DNA of 64,000 nt from Staphylotrichum longicolle (GCA_019096155.1 JAHCVI010000006.1:806001-870000), one strand, 5' to 3'. Numbered from the stretch's first letter, positions 1 to 11,961 are shown. The notes: a model not told the origin generated them from the letters alone. Numbers and translations: made by a program.

Positions 1-987
1 TCCCTCATCAGACTCCGCGACGCAAAGTAGCTCTGCAAGAAGATCACCAGATACCGCCGGGGCAGGAGCACGCCGGTGCCAAAGATGACGCTCGCCGGCC
101 CGAGCCCAACCGCCCGGTTGAAGGTCCAGAAGCTGGCGGCGGGCAGCACGAGGCGGCCGACGTACGGCACGTAGGACAGGGCGAAGACGGCCAGCGACAG
201 GGCGCCCTTGCGGGCGAAGCGGTACAGAAACAGCGTCACCGACTCGGCGGTGCTCGACGAGTGGGTGCGGCCGTCGGTCGCGCGGTACAGCTGCAGCTGC
301 GGGTAGTACATGGCGCGCAGCCGGGAGGGGTCCGCGTCGTTCTTGTGCTTTTGCACGTAGGTCTGGTCGACCCAGCGGAGGGAGGACATGAATCTGTGGA
401 CGGGTGAGTGGTCCGAGTGGGTTGGCGAGTGAAAAAGGGGGGGGGATATCGGCGTACAGATCATCCAGTGTGGGCGTGACATAGCGCATGAGACTCATGA
501 AGAAGAGCGGGGCTTGCAGGACATGCTCCTCGATGAAAGTGAGGCCATTGACGAGCTTGTCGTCCCAGGTGACCCGGTCGAGGGACAAGAAGAAGGAGAG
601 GAACCATAGCAGGACTTTGATGCCGATGATCTAGACGCGAGAACTTGTCAGTGAGGGGTTCTGGACGCAGAACCCGAGGCTGCCGAGAATACGGACCGGG
701 AAGGCTATCAGCATGCGGATGACAATGCCTGCAGCAACGGCGATGGCGGCCTGCTTGTAGTGCTGCGAGGTGAATATCTCGGGGTTCTGCAGTGCTCGCT
801 GGGCTGTTGCTGCGTGTCAGTGCTTGACGGTGTGATGCCCGGTCGGGTTGCTTAATGAGTTAGGCTGCGTACCGCCGACCAGGGTCAGCTGGATGCCCCG
901 GATGATGGCATTGAGATCGAAATGCGATATGTCAAACTGCTTTTTCAGCTTGGCTTTGTCGAGGTGTGGCCTCCCGTCGGCCGACAT
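1..987 (-). CDS. UsgS-like multi-pass transmembrane protein, 5' part only (C-terminus runs off the left edge)
   Basis: Four minus-strand exons join in frame: 987-873, 803-697, 630-458 and 393-1, giving about 262 codons before the window edge. The N-terminal segment reads FDISHFDLNAIIRGIQLTLV and is followed by VGAQRALQNPEIFTSQHYKQ. I recognise both from the fungal family annotated as transmembrane protein UsgS. Hydrophobic stretches follow (IAVAAGIVIRMLIAFP, IIGIKVLLWFLSFFLS, then a Pro/Val/Leu-rich segment near the edge), consistent with an integral membrane protein. The biochemical function of the family is not established. The exon 2 acceptor was set at caacag because it restores the family sequence VGAxRALQNP. 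Confidence is good for the family and moderate for exact splice sites. Confidence 0.75.
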
Positions 988-1948
988 GTCTGCGTTCTCT
1001 TGAGAGTGGGATAGGATGCAGTGATGGTGAAAGTTGCAATGTTGAGAGAGCTTCGCTTCAACTGGTGGAGCTTCAAGGTGCGTACTTCGTGAGCTCGGCT
1101 GGAAGCTGTCAATCGTCCGATGATGTCAACTGGCTTGGCACTTCAGGCATCCCAGTCGGCGCTAGGGACTGACGAATGTTAGCGGAGTACCCACTGAATC
1201 GCACTTTGGCTGCAATTTTTGCACCCCAAAACCTGTACCGCGTTATTGATTGTTATCCGGCTGCACCTCGAATATGCCGCTCCTGCATCGCATGATGCGA
1301 CCAAGTGGGCATTGCGAGGGACTCGTAGACGTGCATTGCATAGGGAGTACACATTCTGGAAGCATCCTCAGGGGAGCCCACCCATTGCAAGAGCTGGGAA
1401 AGGAGATATTGATCCCAATCTTGAGATAGCCAGGCACGCCAGGGAGAATGCGCGCCAATTGAGTGGTCGCGTGGACACTCGAGCGGATGGGTGGGGCGCT
1501 TGCTCGGCGCGTCGTGCAGGGCAAAGGGCAAAGGGCAAAGGGCAAAGGGGCAAGGATTTCGGCTTGAACATCCCGCTCCCAGCTCCCGATTTGCGACACT
1601 GCACTGTGTCGTCTCTGGCCATTGCACACGCTCTTTGCTGACAACCCTGCGGTTCACAACCCCTCGCTCCAAAGACTTGGGTTGTTTCGCTTCAGCAGAT
1701 TTTGGCCTGGCAATCTGCCGATCGACTCGCCCATCGTTCCACCCCGAGACGGCCGCCCTTGGAGTCGGCCACAGGGGTCGCACCGAACCCGCACCGTCCC
1801 TTGTCGCAGTCGCCTTTGTCCCTCGATTTCGCCCCTTCACAAAACCCGCTTGCCGCTTTGTCTACCTTGCCTCGAGCCTGCACTGCGATCGATCCCACTC
1901 GCACTCGAGCAGCAATGCTTCACCACCTCGCGTAAACAAAACAACACA
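988..1948. other. Intergenic, divergent promoter region between UsgS-like and Inp1-like genes
   Basis: No reading frame here looks coding. The stretch between the two divergent starts holds a G-tract repeat at 1519-1550 and, from about 1780 on, a C/T-rich leader before the Inp1-like start, as is common for fungal 5' UTRs. Confidence 0.6.
1519..1550 (+). repeat. GGGCAAA heptamer repeat, G-quadruplex-type motif
   Basis: Four perfect tandem GGGCAAA units end in GGGG, giving five runs of at least three G separated by identical 4-nt CAAA loops. This fits the canonical G3+N1-7 quadruplex pattern. It lies about 400 bp upstream of the Inp1-like start codon. Confidence 0.8.
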
Positions 1949-4309
1949 ATGGAGCCACCGAGACCACGGAGCTCCGGCTTTGCGGGCCCGCGCCGTATCT
2001 TCACGGCCCCAGTTGCTCCCTCGGCCCCGCAGCCCGCCGCATCTCCGCTCTCTTCCGGCTTAGTCGACACCTTATTCGACCACCCAAGCGTCAAAATCGT
2101 ATCCTTCACGGCCGGGTCCCGCTCCCTGTCTGTCGGTCCCCGGACAGCAGCCGCTCCAGACATTGAGCCGGGGTCGCTTTCCTGGTCCTCCCAACTGGAG
2201 CGGACCATTGCAGTCGGTGCGTTTCTGGGCTTGCTGCGCCTTTGAAGCTCTACATCTAACTCCAACTCTATCTGTGTGACAGGACCTTTTAGGATCTATC
2301 GTGCCCCCGGGTCGGTCGCCTTTTTGAGCTGCGGCTCCGCCCTCCAGCCCATTCTTCCGAAAAGCCAAGTGTGGTGCGTCGACGAAGAATCGAGCAAGTA
2401 TGTCTTGCAAATACGGCGGCCCCAATACTGGCGGATAGAGGTCCCGGTGGAGGAACAGGAGGATGTGCGCCGCGCCCACCAGCTGCGGGAGGTCTTCGAC
2501 GCCATCCTGCAGTTCGAGAAGACAGAGTGTCCCTTCCAACGATCCTTTACCGTTGAGCTCCCAGAACGGCCGCAAACGCCCGTCATCAAGCGGCCCTGGA
2601 CACCTGTGCGAAGGTCCAGCGCTTCTCTGCCCCTGACCCCGGCCACACCCGTCGAGGTTGCACGTCTGCACGAGGGGACACCAAGGGGCTCAGTATGCGT
2701 GGCAGACCTGAGGACAGCACTCGATGCGAGGAGAGCGTTGAATGAGCACATGAGGAGTCTGGAGCCGCCTGAGGAGGAATCATCGTCGAAGGAGACTGGA
2801 CAATCTGGTGGTCCGAAATCAGAGAAGGAAGCTGCGCCGCAACGACATACCATCTCGCAGGTCGGAAGTGGAAAGCAGGGCAGCGCAGGTGCACCTCCCC
2901 AGCGCGTCCCACTGATCGCCGCTCCTCGACTGAGGGTCAGGGACGCAAGCCCGGCGCGCGTGCGAGCGGAAGAGCCTACATATAAGTCTTCCACCGAGTC
3001 CCTAGAGGCCTTCCGCCGCCAGGAGTCGTGGCTCTCCACTCCTCTCCCGCCATCGCCTCCTCTGTCGACTCCGGGGTCACCGCGGAGTTCGTCCCTACAA
3101 ACTCAGGAAGTTCCGGAAACGGCTGGCTCGCACACTCAGCCTTCCGACAACACCGTACCTTTCAACTCATCGCGGACATTGAGCGTTCCGACAGCCGATC
3201 CGCTTCCCGAGCCAGAGGACAACACCGCCACAGCGACCTCTTCCCTCCGCGGCCCAGACTGCTCCTCACCGCGCAACCTTCCACTTACTCAACCGGCTGC
3301 CACAACCAAACCGGTCGAGACCCTCAATAAGGCAGAACCAGAAACCCCTTCGAAGACGCAGTCAAGTCTTGCCGACACCACCAACCCATCACCCACCCCA
3401 ACCGAAGAAGAGCAACCCTCACCTCCTTACAAAACCCCCTCCTCCACGCCAATCCCATCCTCATCCCCGTCTTCATCCCCTTCCCGTTCCGCATCCCCAT
3501 CAGCCACCCGCCGCCCTATCTACCGCCGCGCAACGACCACCTCGTCCAGCATCTCCCCTTCCCGCGCCAGCGCCCTCTCCCTCTCCTCTCATTCCACTCT
3601 CCCACCGCCCGCCAACCTCCTCACCACCACCACCGCCGCCATGATCACCCGCCGCACATCATTCAGTGACATCGCCACAACCAACGTCCCGCCCAAAACC
3701 AAAACCAACCCGACCACAAACACACACAAGAGCACACGCGCAGGTGCCGGCCAAAGCAACGCCCTCGCCGCCGTCCGCCGCCTCCCGTTCGCCGTGCTGC
3801 ACAAGACGTGTGAGATCCTCATGTCCCCGCCCTCGCATCTGCTCCACCTGATGCTCAACGTCGCGGCGCGGATCGCCGCCGGCGAGTGGAGAGGCTTCGT
3901 GTTGGGCTGGCGAGGGCGGGGAGCGGGTCAGTGTCGCGTGGGATTGGAGCGACGACGAGCAGACGAGTATCAGCATGGTGGGTATCATCAGGGGAGGGTG
4001 CTGGGTGGGGGTTTGAATCGGGGGAGGGGAGGTGGAAGGAGGGGGTGGGCAACTGGGTTGTTGGAGGACGAGAGGAAGGCGGAGATTTTTGGCTGCGCGG
4101 TCGAGCGGCGCCAGGGACGGGGGCCAGACAAGGGCAAGGGCAAGGGGAAGATGAAGATGGTGGGCGCTTTTCCGGAGAGTGACGACGACGACGACGACAA
4201 CGACGACGATGACGATAATGACGACGAGGAAGAGGTGGGACCGTTGGAGAGGCCGCTGCCGCGGAAACCGGTCGCTGTCCGGGTCGACTGCGTGTCACGG
4301 GGAGGATGA
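1949..4309 (+). CDS. Inheritance of peroxisomes protein 1 (Inp1)-like
   Basis: Exon 1 is 1949-2216 and exon 2 is 2283-4309, joined across a GTGCGT...ACAG intron to give VG/PFRIYRAPGSVAFL, the start of the conserved Inp1 core. In yeast Inp1 tethers peroxisomes to the cell cortex so that the mother cell retains some. The core (about residues 70-180) contains GSALQPILPKSQVWCVDEES and RRPQYWRIEVP. The middle is a long Ser/Thr/Pro-rich disordered region (about 200-520). A second conserved block, ARIAAGEWRGFVLGW, lies near 3870-3915. Just after it the reading frame looks wrong: the +1 frame reads a more natural SVAWDWSDDEQTSIS (about 3929-3975), while the annotated frame continues to an Asp-rich tail (4185-4240). 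A sequence error or an unrecognised intron is possible, so the 3' third is uncertain. Confidence 0.7.
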
Positions 4310-5138
4310 TTTGCTCCCCCCGTCTGGCGAAGGAGAAGAACAGGGAAAGGACAAGAACCTTGGCGACGCGGAATGGGCGTTGATTAGGCGTCTGCGTCGC
4401 ATGGGTTCCGGTGGCGCCGCGCCATCACGCTGAGAGATCTGCGGCGGTATTGGCTCTGGTGCTGACGGACGAGTTCCGGATGAATCTGCTATACTTTCTG
4501 GGCAGGTCGGTGCTGGCGGTCGTGGCGGGTTCTTTTTGTACCCTGCACACCCCAACCGTTAGACTGTTGATAAGACCACAGGGGCCATATTGTGGACGAG
4601 ACAGATGGAAAGCGAGCTGCATGGTGACGACTTGTATGATTACTGTTGGTGTCTGGGTGTATCTTTTATTGTATCTATGCAAACAATGCCTGTATGTATG
4701 TGTTGGATGGGAATGGAAAGCGGCATGGATGGGATGGGAGAGGGAGGAAGGGGGGAACAACGGGCATCTCCTCACCCTGCGAGGTTTGGGATTTCAACGT
4801 CCTATGTACGCATGTGCCTTGGTTTGGGGGAGGTGTGGTTTAACAGCAAAACTGAGACTGGTGGTTCAGTTAATGACAGAGTTCTGTGGGCAGAGCTGGG
4901 ATGGGCTGGCAGATGGATGCAAATCCTGGGCATGCCGGCTTCCGTGGGCCTGGGCCATGTTCATGTCGATGAGCAGAGTATCTCCGCCCGAATAACTGTC
5001 GGCTTTTGTGGCGGGCTTGCTTGAAGTGGAACGGACGGGCTGTGGCCCCATAGAGCATCGTTAATGATATCAAGATGCCGCTGCTGCTCACAACACATCA
5101 CCAACCCCGTCTACACACCCTCATCGTTCAACTACCCC
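4310..5138. other. Intergenic, convergent 3' ends
   Basis: This lies between the 3' ends of the Inp1-like (+) and OTU1 (-) genes. Open frames exist but lack conserved sequence or consistent splice signals. If the Inp1-like frame is wrong, part of 4310-4440 could belong to its true C-terminus. I see nothing else. Confidence 0.5.
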
Positions 5139-6262
5139 TCAATCCGTAATCTGCAGCTCCCCGAACTGACTATGACCGGTCTCGCGCTCGTGCTTCGCCG
5201 CCCCCCGCGTCCCCTGCCCGATCCAGTTGCACACCTCGCACTTGATGACGAAGTCGGTCGTGTCGGTGTAGTAGTGCAGGCTCTGCAGCCGCTTGGCGAG
5301 CTGGCGCGCCTTGTCCAGCACCTCGTTGTCGTCGGTAGCCCACCGCGTCACGTCCACCTCGACCGGGTAGCTCAGGTCCATGCAGAATGCTATCCTGTCG
5401 TAGTGGATCCCCGAGTACAGGATGATGACGCGGTTGGATTTGCCTTCGCCGAAGCGGTCGACGCGGAGGGACTAAAAGACGTTAGTCGGGGGAGTTTCCA
5501 GGGCTGTTGAGAGGGGAGGGAGGGGAAGAGGGTCCTTGCCTTGACGTCGATGGAGCTGATCTCGAGGTTGTAGATGTCGGAGAGGATTGAGAGCTCGATG
5601 GCGCCGCCCCAGGTGTCCATTTGCCTCATACGGGTTGTGTAGCGCTGGGGCTCGTCGCCGAGGATGGCTTTGCTGTACTCGTTGGGATGGTTGAGAATGT
5701 AGTCGGCCACCTGGTTTCGGAGTGTCCGAGAGGGATTCTCCAGGCCGATGGCGCCGCCGAATGCGGTGACTGGGAGACAGTTAGTTTCCAGAAGTGCGGG
5801 TATACTAGTGTCAACATACACATGCAGCTGTTGTCATCAGGCATGACACGAAGCACTTTGAATCCGTCAGCCATGTCGCCTAAGAAATTGCAGAATGCAA
5901 CTCCTACCAATATATCCGCCCCGTTCCGGCCACTCCAGCGATGTTCCATCGGGCTCTATTCCCTTGGGCGTGAATGGCTTTGGTGTGGGTTCAGCAGGCG
6001 CGGGCTGCGAAGGGGGTGGTGGTGCAGTGTCGGTTGGGGCAACAACAATAGTCTCTCCTCGGAGTTTCAGATCTAGTATGCTCTTGTCCTGCGACGACGA
6101 GCTAATGTCGAGAGGTTTCAGGGGGTATCCATATTTGAGTGTGAAGCTGGAGAGTTCGGTCTTGGTCTTGATAAGCTCAACCAGTTCTCGCAGCGTCGCA
6201 CCATCCTCAATCTGGATCCTCGACTGCCCGTTTGGCGAGCGGAGGCTGATCTGGATTAACAT
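5139..6262 (-). CDS. OTU1: Ubiquitin thioesterase OTU1 (YOD1 family)
   Basis: Four exons (6262-5908, 5879-5820, 5769-5540, 5471-5139) give 325 residues. An N-terminal UBX/ubiquitin-like region (about 1-80, starting MLIQISLRSPNG) is followed by the OTU cysteine protease domain. The catalytic cysteine lies in MPDDNSCM (Cys137, with Asp134 nearby) and the catalytic histidine in YSGIHYDRI (His238). A C-terminal C2H2 zinc finger starts CEVCNWIGQG and ends with the histidines of KHERETGH. The architecture matches yeast Otu1/human YOD1, which works with Cdc48/p97 to trim ubiquitin chains. Intron 3 (5539-5472) uses a GC donor (AAG/gcaagg) with a TTTTAG acceptor. The join restores IDVK-SLRVDRFGEG, so it appears genuine. 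Length and motifs suggest an active enzyme. Confidence 0.93.
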
Positions 6263-7217
6263 GCTGAGGACGCACTCGTCAAAGACGCAGATCAAAAATA
6301 ACCAAGTCCCTGGGATTATGCTCAGCAACCCAACACAGATACGTACAGTTAGTGAATATCTATTACCGAAGAAAGCTCAGACGTGGAATGCAAAGCCGAA
6401 GCTTGAAAGTGCGGGAAAGAAGAGGAAGTAGCTAGCAGAGAATCAGCCCAACCCTCCTTTATTTCTGTCGCCTTCCATAGTCCATATCACGCGACTTGTG
6501 AGTTTGGCTTTCCCACACGTCCAGAACGTTCTCACGGCAAACATACCTCGACTATGCGTGATGTGACTACCAGAGGCAAAAGCAAGCCGTTGGAAGGTCA
6601 CAGAAGCTGTCTGACAGTGGCAGTTCCCGAGGGCCAAAGGTCAAGTTGCGTGCGCGCCGAGGTCGCTTGGGTTGGGCGAGACCTGCCCGATCTGGATGCT
6701 TAGGGTGTCAAGAAGGCGACGTCACAGGGCCCGTGGAGCTGTTAGCGGATGACTTGAAGCGGGAGGAGTGTTGCGGCTGGGTTGTCGGTGGTTCGAGGGT
6801 TGCAGCGCGGCCACTGGTGAAAAGAACCAAACTGCCGAAAGATATCAAAACCAAATAACATGTCACTTGCTCTACGAGGCAGGAGAGGGCCTCAAATTTG
6901 TACCCTGGAGTCGTCAAGAGCTGGAAGTGACCCACGTTTCAGGTTACCAACTAACTGACTTCCTGAGCTGGCTGCATTGAGGAGCTCAAAGGACGCACGG
7001 ACCAGCGGCCGTCCCAGTTGGGATCAGCGGCAGAGGGCGGCGCTAAGCAGTTACCGGGGCCTTAACGCGTTACCGAGACCCTCCCTGGCGCGCTAACACT
7101 TGCGACGTGCACCGCTTTCGTTGTGGAGATCCCCAAGTCGCAACTGACTCGCTCGGTCGGTTCAGGTACCCCCATCGCGCCGGAAGAGTCTTGGAAACCC
7201 TGCCTCCTGAGCCCGCG
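6263..7217. other. Intergenic, divergent promoter region (OTU1 / Rsc-type gene)
   Basis: About 950 bp separate the two divergent start codons. I see no convincing gene, tRNA or repeat. The open frames are short and unconserved. Confidence 0.55.
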
Positions 7218-10200
7218 ATGCCCACTCTGCGCGAACGGCCCAGCAGAGGCGAGATCTCGCCTGCCAAGAAGACTTCCCCAAATTCCCCGACCGCGAGCCG
7301 ATCGACGCCTCGAAAACGGAGAAGCAGCATGGTCGACGCGATCGAAGTGCGCGAAACCATCGAGGCCAAGGGCGACGTGGACGACGACATCGAGATGGAC
7401 GACGCCGACAGCCCCACGCGCAACGAAGACGACGAGATGGACGTGGATGCCGACGGTGACGCCGACGCAGATGGCGATGCCGACGCGGATGCCGACGCGG
7501 ATGCCGACGCGGATGGCGAGCTTGACGACATGGGCGAAGAGGCCCGACAAGAAGAGGAGTTCCGCAATCTCTTGCAGCTCATCAAAGACACGTCTGAGTA
7601 TCTGTGCGAGTATACGATCAAGGTCGACGGAGAGTGAGTTTTTGGCTTTCCCTTTCCATGCCGGTCTGGGATGTGACAGAATGCTGATTGGCTGGTGTGC
7701 TCAGGGACCACGAGATTGCCTCCGGGTTCCAGCGTCTTGTGAACAAGCGCAGCCTTCCAGACTACTTTGAGGTTATCAAAGAGCCCATGGCTTTTAGCAC
7801 TATCCGGGTGAGTTGAGCATGTCTTCAATTGGTGCTCTGACCAAAACCGCTGACCCCAGCCCGCTGTGCAGGCCAAACTCGGCAAGAAGACGTACCAAAC
7901 CTTCAACGAATTTGTGCACGACGTCACCCGTATATGCCACAATGCCCAGGTGTACAATCGGCCGTCTGCCCCCATCTTCTCCGACGCAGGCCGCTTGTTG
8001 GAGGTTTTTAAGGAGAAGCTCAACGAGATGGTCAAGGAGAACCTCATCACAGCCGAGGATGCCAAGATCCCCGATTTAGGACCCTTGCCCGAATTCGAAG
8101 ACTCGCCGCCCCCCGAAGATGACGAAGAGGAGGCGGACGAGGATGACGAGGAAGAGGAAGAAGAAGATGAGGACGATGATTCCGACGAGGAGGGCGGCAG
8201 GCGTCGGTCTGGGAAGCGCCGACGGCAGTCAGGAGCCAGAAAAGGGGGCGACGACGGCGACGATGCCCAAAAGAAACGCGGCAGGCCGCCCAAAGTGTTC
8301 ACGCCCCTCGAGGCGCGGATCCAAGCGGTGCTCAAAGGACTGCGCCGGTTCAAGAACGAGAGCGGCCAGCTGCGCATCCACCAGTTCGAGAGGCTCCCTG
8401 ACAAGGCTGAGCTGCCGGATTACTACGCCGCCATTCGGAACCCCATTGCGCTGGATACCATCAAGAAGAAGCACAAGCGCAAGAAGTACCAGTCGGTCGA
8501 CCAGGCCCTCCAGGATCTGGACCTCATGTTTGAAAATGCCAAACAGTTCAACGAGGAGGACAGCGAGGTGTACCAGGATGCCGTCGAGTTGGCCAAGCAG
8601 GCCCACATCCTTGCTGAGCAGGAGAAGGCCAAGCCTGATGACGACTTCCGGGACGAGGACGGGAGGCTCCCGCTGGCTGGGATCGAGCACCGGGGGGAAG
8701 TCTGGAGAGTTGGTTAGTGCCCGGCCCTTTGACAAGCCGTTCCAAGTAGGGAGTTTTGACTGACCGGATGCAGGCGATTGGGTGCATATTCGAAACCCTA
8801 ATGACCTGTCGAAACCGATCGTCGCCCAGATTTACCGGACCTGGTCCGACGCTTCAGGCCAGAAATGGGTAAATGCGTGCTGGTATTACCGCCCTGAGCA
8901 GACGGTTCACCGGTTCGACAAGCACTTTTATGAGAACGAGGTGGTCAAGACGGGGCAGTACCGCGACCACCGCATCGACGATGTTGAGGACCGCTGCTTC
9001 GTCATGTTCATCACCCGCTATCCCCGAGGCCGGCCGCGCGGGCTTCCGGCAGAGAAGTCCGTGTACGTGTGCGAGGCGCGGTACAACGAAGAAAAGTTCA
9101 AGTTCAACAAGATCAAGACTTGGACGAGCTGTCTGCCGGACGAGGTGCGCGACAAGGATTATGAGATGGACTTGTTCGATGTGCCGCGCAACTTGCGAAA
9201 GGTGCCGAGTCCGATCAAGCATCTGCTGCAGGCCGATGCCAAAGAGAGCGACGATCTCCCGAAGCCGACCTGGAGAAGCCCGAATGCGCCGCCCTTGATT
9301 GGAGCGGTGCACCGCCGGCCTCGAGAGTCAAATGTGAGTTGCAGTCCTGCTGAATTCCGTTGTCTTCTGTTGTTTGTCGTTTTCTGGGGTCCGCATTTGT
9401 GACGGGGGTTCACGCCGCAACACGCCGGCCCCCAGTGCGCTTTCCAACAGTCCTGTTCCTCTTTGCTGCATGAGCCAGTCTCCCGTTGCGTTGGGAACTC
9501 CTGGCGGCTCCTCCCTTCATCTCCCGTCATTCCGCCGTTGTTTGCAGACCCAGACACTTCCAACACTCCCTTCCACTCTCAGCGGCAGAACTTTGCTGGC
9601 ACGACAGGAAGAGCAAGAAAGTAAGCTGACCAAACATGAAGGAATCACCGCCTCCGGAACCCCATCCGCTGCCCACAGTGGTCGCACCTGTGCCACTCGC
9701 CATTGCGCCTACCCAGATCCCGGTCAAGGCCAACATGGGCATGGCAGGAACACCAACCTTTCACCACCATTCGGCCGTCGCGCCTGCGCCCGTTCCGTCG
9801 CCGTCTCATTTCCAGATGCAGCATTTCCAGCCGCGGCCCGTCCCCCAGCCGTCTCCTCACCAGGCGCAGGTCCATCTCCAGCCGCAGCAGCAGCCCATGG
9901 CGATGCACGTGCCACATCCTGGAATGCAGGTCCCGCAGATGCAGCCAAGCCCGCACTACCCACCGCAGCCGTATCCACAGCAGTACGGAGTGCAGGCCCA
10001 GATGGCTCCACAGCCGCTGCAATACCAGACACCCGCCCACATCACTCCCGCTTTCGACCAACACCATCGCCCGGTGCACCCCGCGCCCGTAGCCATGACG
10101 CCCTCCCGCCAGCCCATGGCGTCCGCGCCCGTGCACCAGCAGCAGCAACCGCCGCAGCCGCACCCGGTCAACGCCCACGTCTACAACGTCCCGCGCGCCC

Positions 10201-10802
10201 CGGAGGTCTACACCCTCTCAGAGGCCGTCGACGCCGCCATCCCCAAGGACGTCCGCGAGCGCTACCAGTGCGACGAACAGGGCCGCGTCCTCTTCTTCAC
10301 CGCGCCCCCGCTCAGCCGCCCGTCCGCCGGCGTCGCCGAGCCCTACGCGGGACTCGGCCACAGCGTCCGCCACCTCGCTAGCATCAAGGAGCTCCGCGAG
10401 GAGCGCGCGCGCAAGCGCAAGGAGCGCGACGATGCCCTCGCACTCGAGGAGCTGGCCAGCAAGAAGCTCGCGCACATGCGCGAGCGCGAGGCCCAGCGTC
10501 GCGCCGAAGCCGACCAGCAGTCCCAGGCCGACATGCTCGAGCGCGTGCTGCTCGGCTTCGCGGCCGAGATCGACCGCGGCACGCGCATCCTGGACGAGCA
10601 ATTCGGCCCCGGCGGGTTCGCCGCCTGGGACCGCATGATGCGCGAGGGCCGCGAGGCTGACAAGGGCCTCACGGACGAGGACAAGCGCGTCCGCAACCTG
10701 CAGTGGTACGCAGACGACCAGCTCAAGAGGGGCAACTTCACCGAGGCGGAGAAGAAGGACTTTAAGGAAGTCTTTATCCAGCGCAAGTTTCTCAAGGAGT
10801 AG
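7218..10802 (+). CDS. RSC-type chromatin remodelling subunit with two bromodomains and a BAH domain (Rsc1/Rsc2-like)
   Basis: Five exons (7218-7633, 7705-7807, 7872-8712, 8774-9333, 9642-10802) give 1026 residues. Bromodomain 1 (about 120-230) contains LPDYFEVIKEPMAFSTI and HNAQVYN. Bromodomain 2 (about 315-420) contains LPDYYAAIRNPIALDTIKKK and FENAKQFN. A BAH domain (about 450-580) contains VHIRNPNDLSKPIVAQIYR and VMFITRYPRGRP. This is the Rsc1/Rsc2 order: acetyl-lysine readers plus BAH in the nucleosome-remodelling RSC complex. The N-terminus is very acidic, with an Asp/Ala repeat. The last exon encodes a Pro/Gln-rich linker and a charged coiled coil (RARKRKERDDALALEEL). The last intron (308 nt) is long; its acceptor at 9641 follows a GCTGAC branch point. 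Alternatively the last exon is a separate gene starting at ATG 9636. The start at 7218 is the first in-frame ATG; ATG 7329 is an alternative. Confidence 0.88.
7476..7511 (+). repeat. 12-bp tandem repeat encoding Asp-Ala
   Basis: Three perfect copies of GATGCCGACGCG lie inside a longer imperfect run (about 7446-7520). They encode the DADADAD stretch in the acidic N-terminus of the Rsc1/Rsc2-like protein and could vary in length between strains. Confidence 0.85.
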
Positions 10803-11885
10803 TGAGGATCCGGCAACAGTCCTTCATCATGTTTGCCTTCTTTCTTTACCATTACGCGTGGATCTGCCTGCCTGGCTTCTTTGCTTGCTTCCCTTACTTC
10901 CTGTCTATCTGGCCCGGACTGGCTGGCTTTTTCGGCTGGCACACCGGGGGCTCATTTCATCATCGATCATGGAGGATGGACGGACCGGACTTGGAAACCG
11001 CGCGCGCGCGCCACTCGGTGCCCGGGAATTATGGCGTTTTGTGCTTTTTTTGTGTTGGGGGTTTGGAATGTGATGATCAACAAAATTTTCGGGACTTTTG
11101 AGGAACAGGGATATACCCCTCCTGCGTCGGGCTGTTTCTGGAGCTTTTTTTGCCTGGGGAGGACGAGAGAGAAAGGGAAGAGCGTTGTAGGATTACAGCT
11201 TGCTGTCTGTCGTCGGCCTCTTTCTCGTGATTGAGAGGACAGGACGGGGACTCGAGTGAGGTGTCTTGGTGACTTTGTTGCGGAGGCTGTACGATTACTA
11301 ATGCTACTGCCACTATTACTGCCACTGCTTATAGCAGTTGGCCAAATGAATTGATCTGTGGTTTTCAGTTTTGGTGTTTTGTGGGCTGAGTGAGAGGGAC
11401 GATTGGCGTGCTGGCGGCATGGTTGATTGATGCTGATGATGCTGACACTGGCGAGGGTGGATGCTCGCTCTTTGCTGACCACGCCTGGGCTTTGCCCCCT
11501 CGCTGACACGAGATGGCGAGGATGGGCATGTCCTCTCACGCCTCTGAATCCGATCTGGTAGTACGGATATCTCTCGCTAGCGCTTACCCCCACGTTCAAG
11601 TTGCTGGTGATGCTCATCCCCCCTCTGGTCCCACTTGATACCTATGAGATAAGCTCCCAGCCTGCCTTCGACACCTTTGCTGTTTTCAGAACCAAGGTCA
11701 GCACCGCCCTCACCTCGCCTCACCTCGGTGACCGCTCCATTTCTGCCCTGCCAAGACCATCATTGGTACCCACCACCGGAGGCGGCCCGCATCTCTCTGC
11801 TGTTCTCTGTATCCACATCCCACTTTCACCCACACACAAAAACGGAGATGCTCCCTCCGCAAAACATCTCTTCTCGAGTCAGACA
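10803..11885. other. Intergenic / 3' UTR of the Rsc-type gene
   Basis: No conserved coding sequence is visible between the Rsc-type stop codon and the tRNA gene. The first few hundred bases are probably 3' UTR. Confidence 0.55.
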
Positions 11886-11956
11886 GCGTCAGTGGTTTAG
11901 TGGTAAAATCCATCGTTGCCATCGATGGGCCCCGCGTTCGATTCGCGGCTGACGCA
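11886..11956 (+). tRNA. tRNA-Gly (anticodon GCC)
   Basis: The 71-nt sequence folds into a complete cloverleaf. The acceptor stem pairs GCGTCAG (11886-11892) with CTGACGC (11949-11955), followed by discriminator A. The D arm is TGGTTTAGTGGTA. The anticodon stem CATCG/CGATG closes the loop TTGCCAT, which carries GCC. The T arm is CCGCG TTCGATT CGCGG. There is no intron. The internal A and B box elements for RNA polymerase III sit in the D and T arms. Confidence 0.97.
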
Positions 11957-11961
11957 TTTTT
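11957..11961 (+). terminator. RNA polymerase III terminator of the tRNA-Gly gene
   Basis: A run of five T directly follows the discriminator base, as expected for Pol III termination. Confidence 0.85.
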
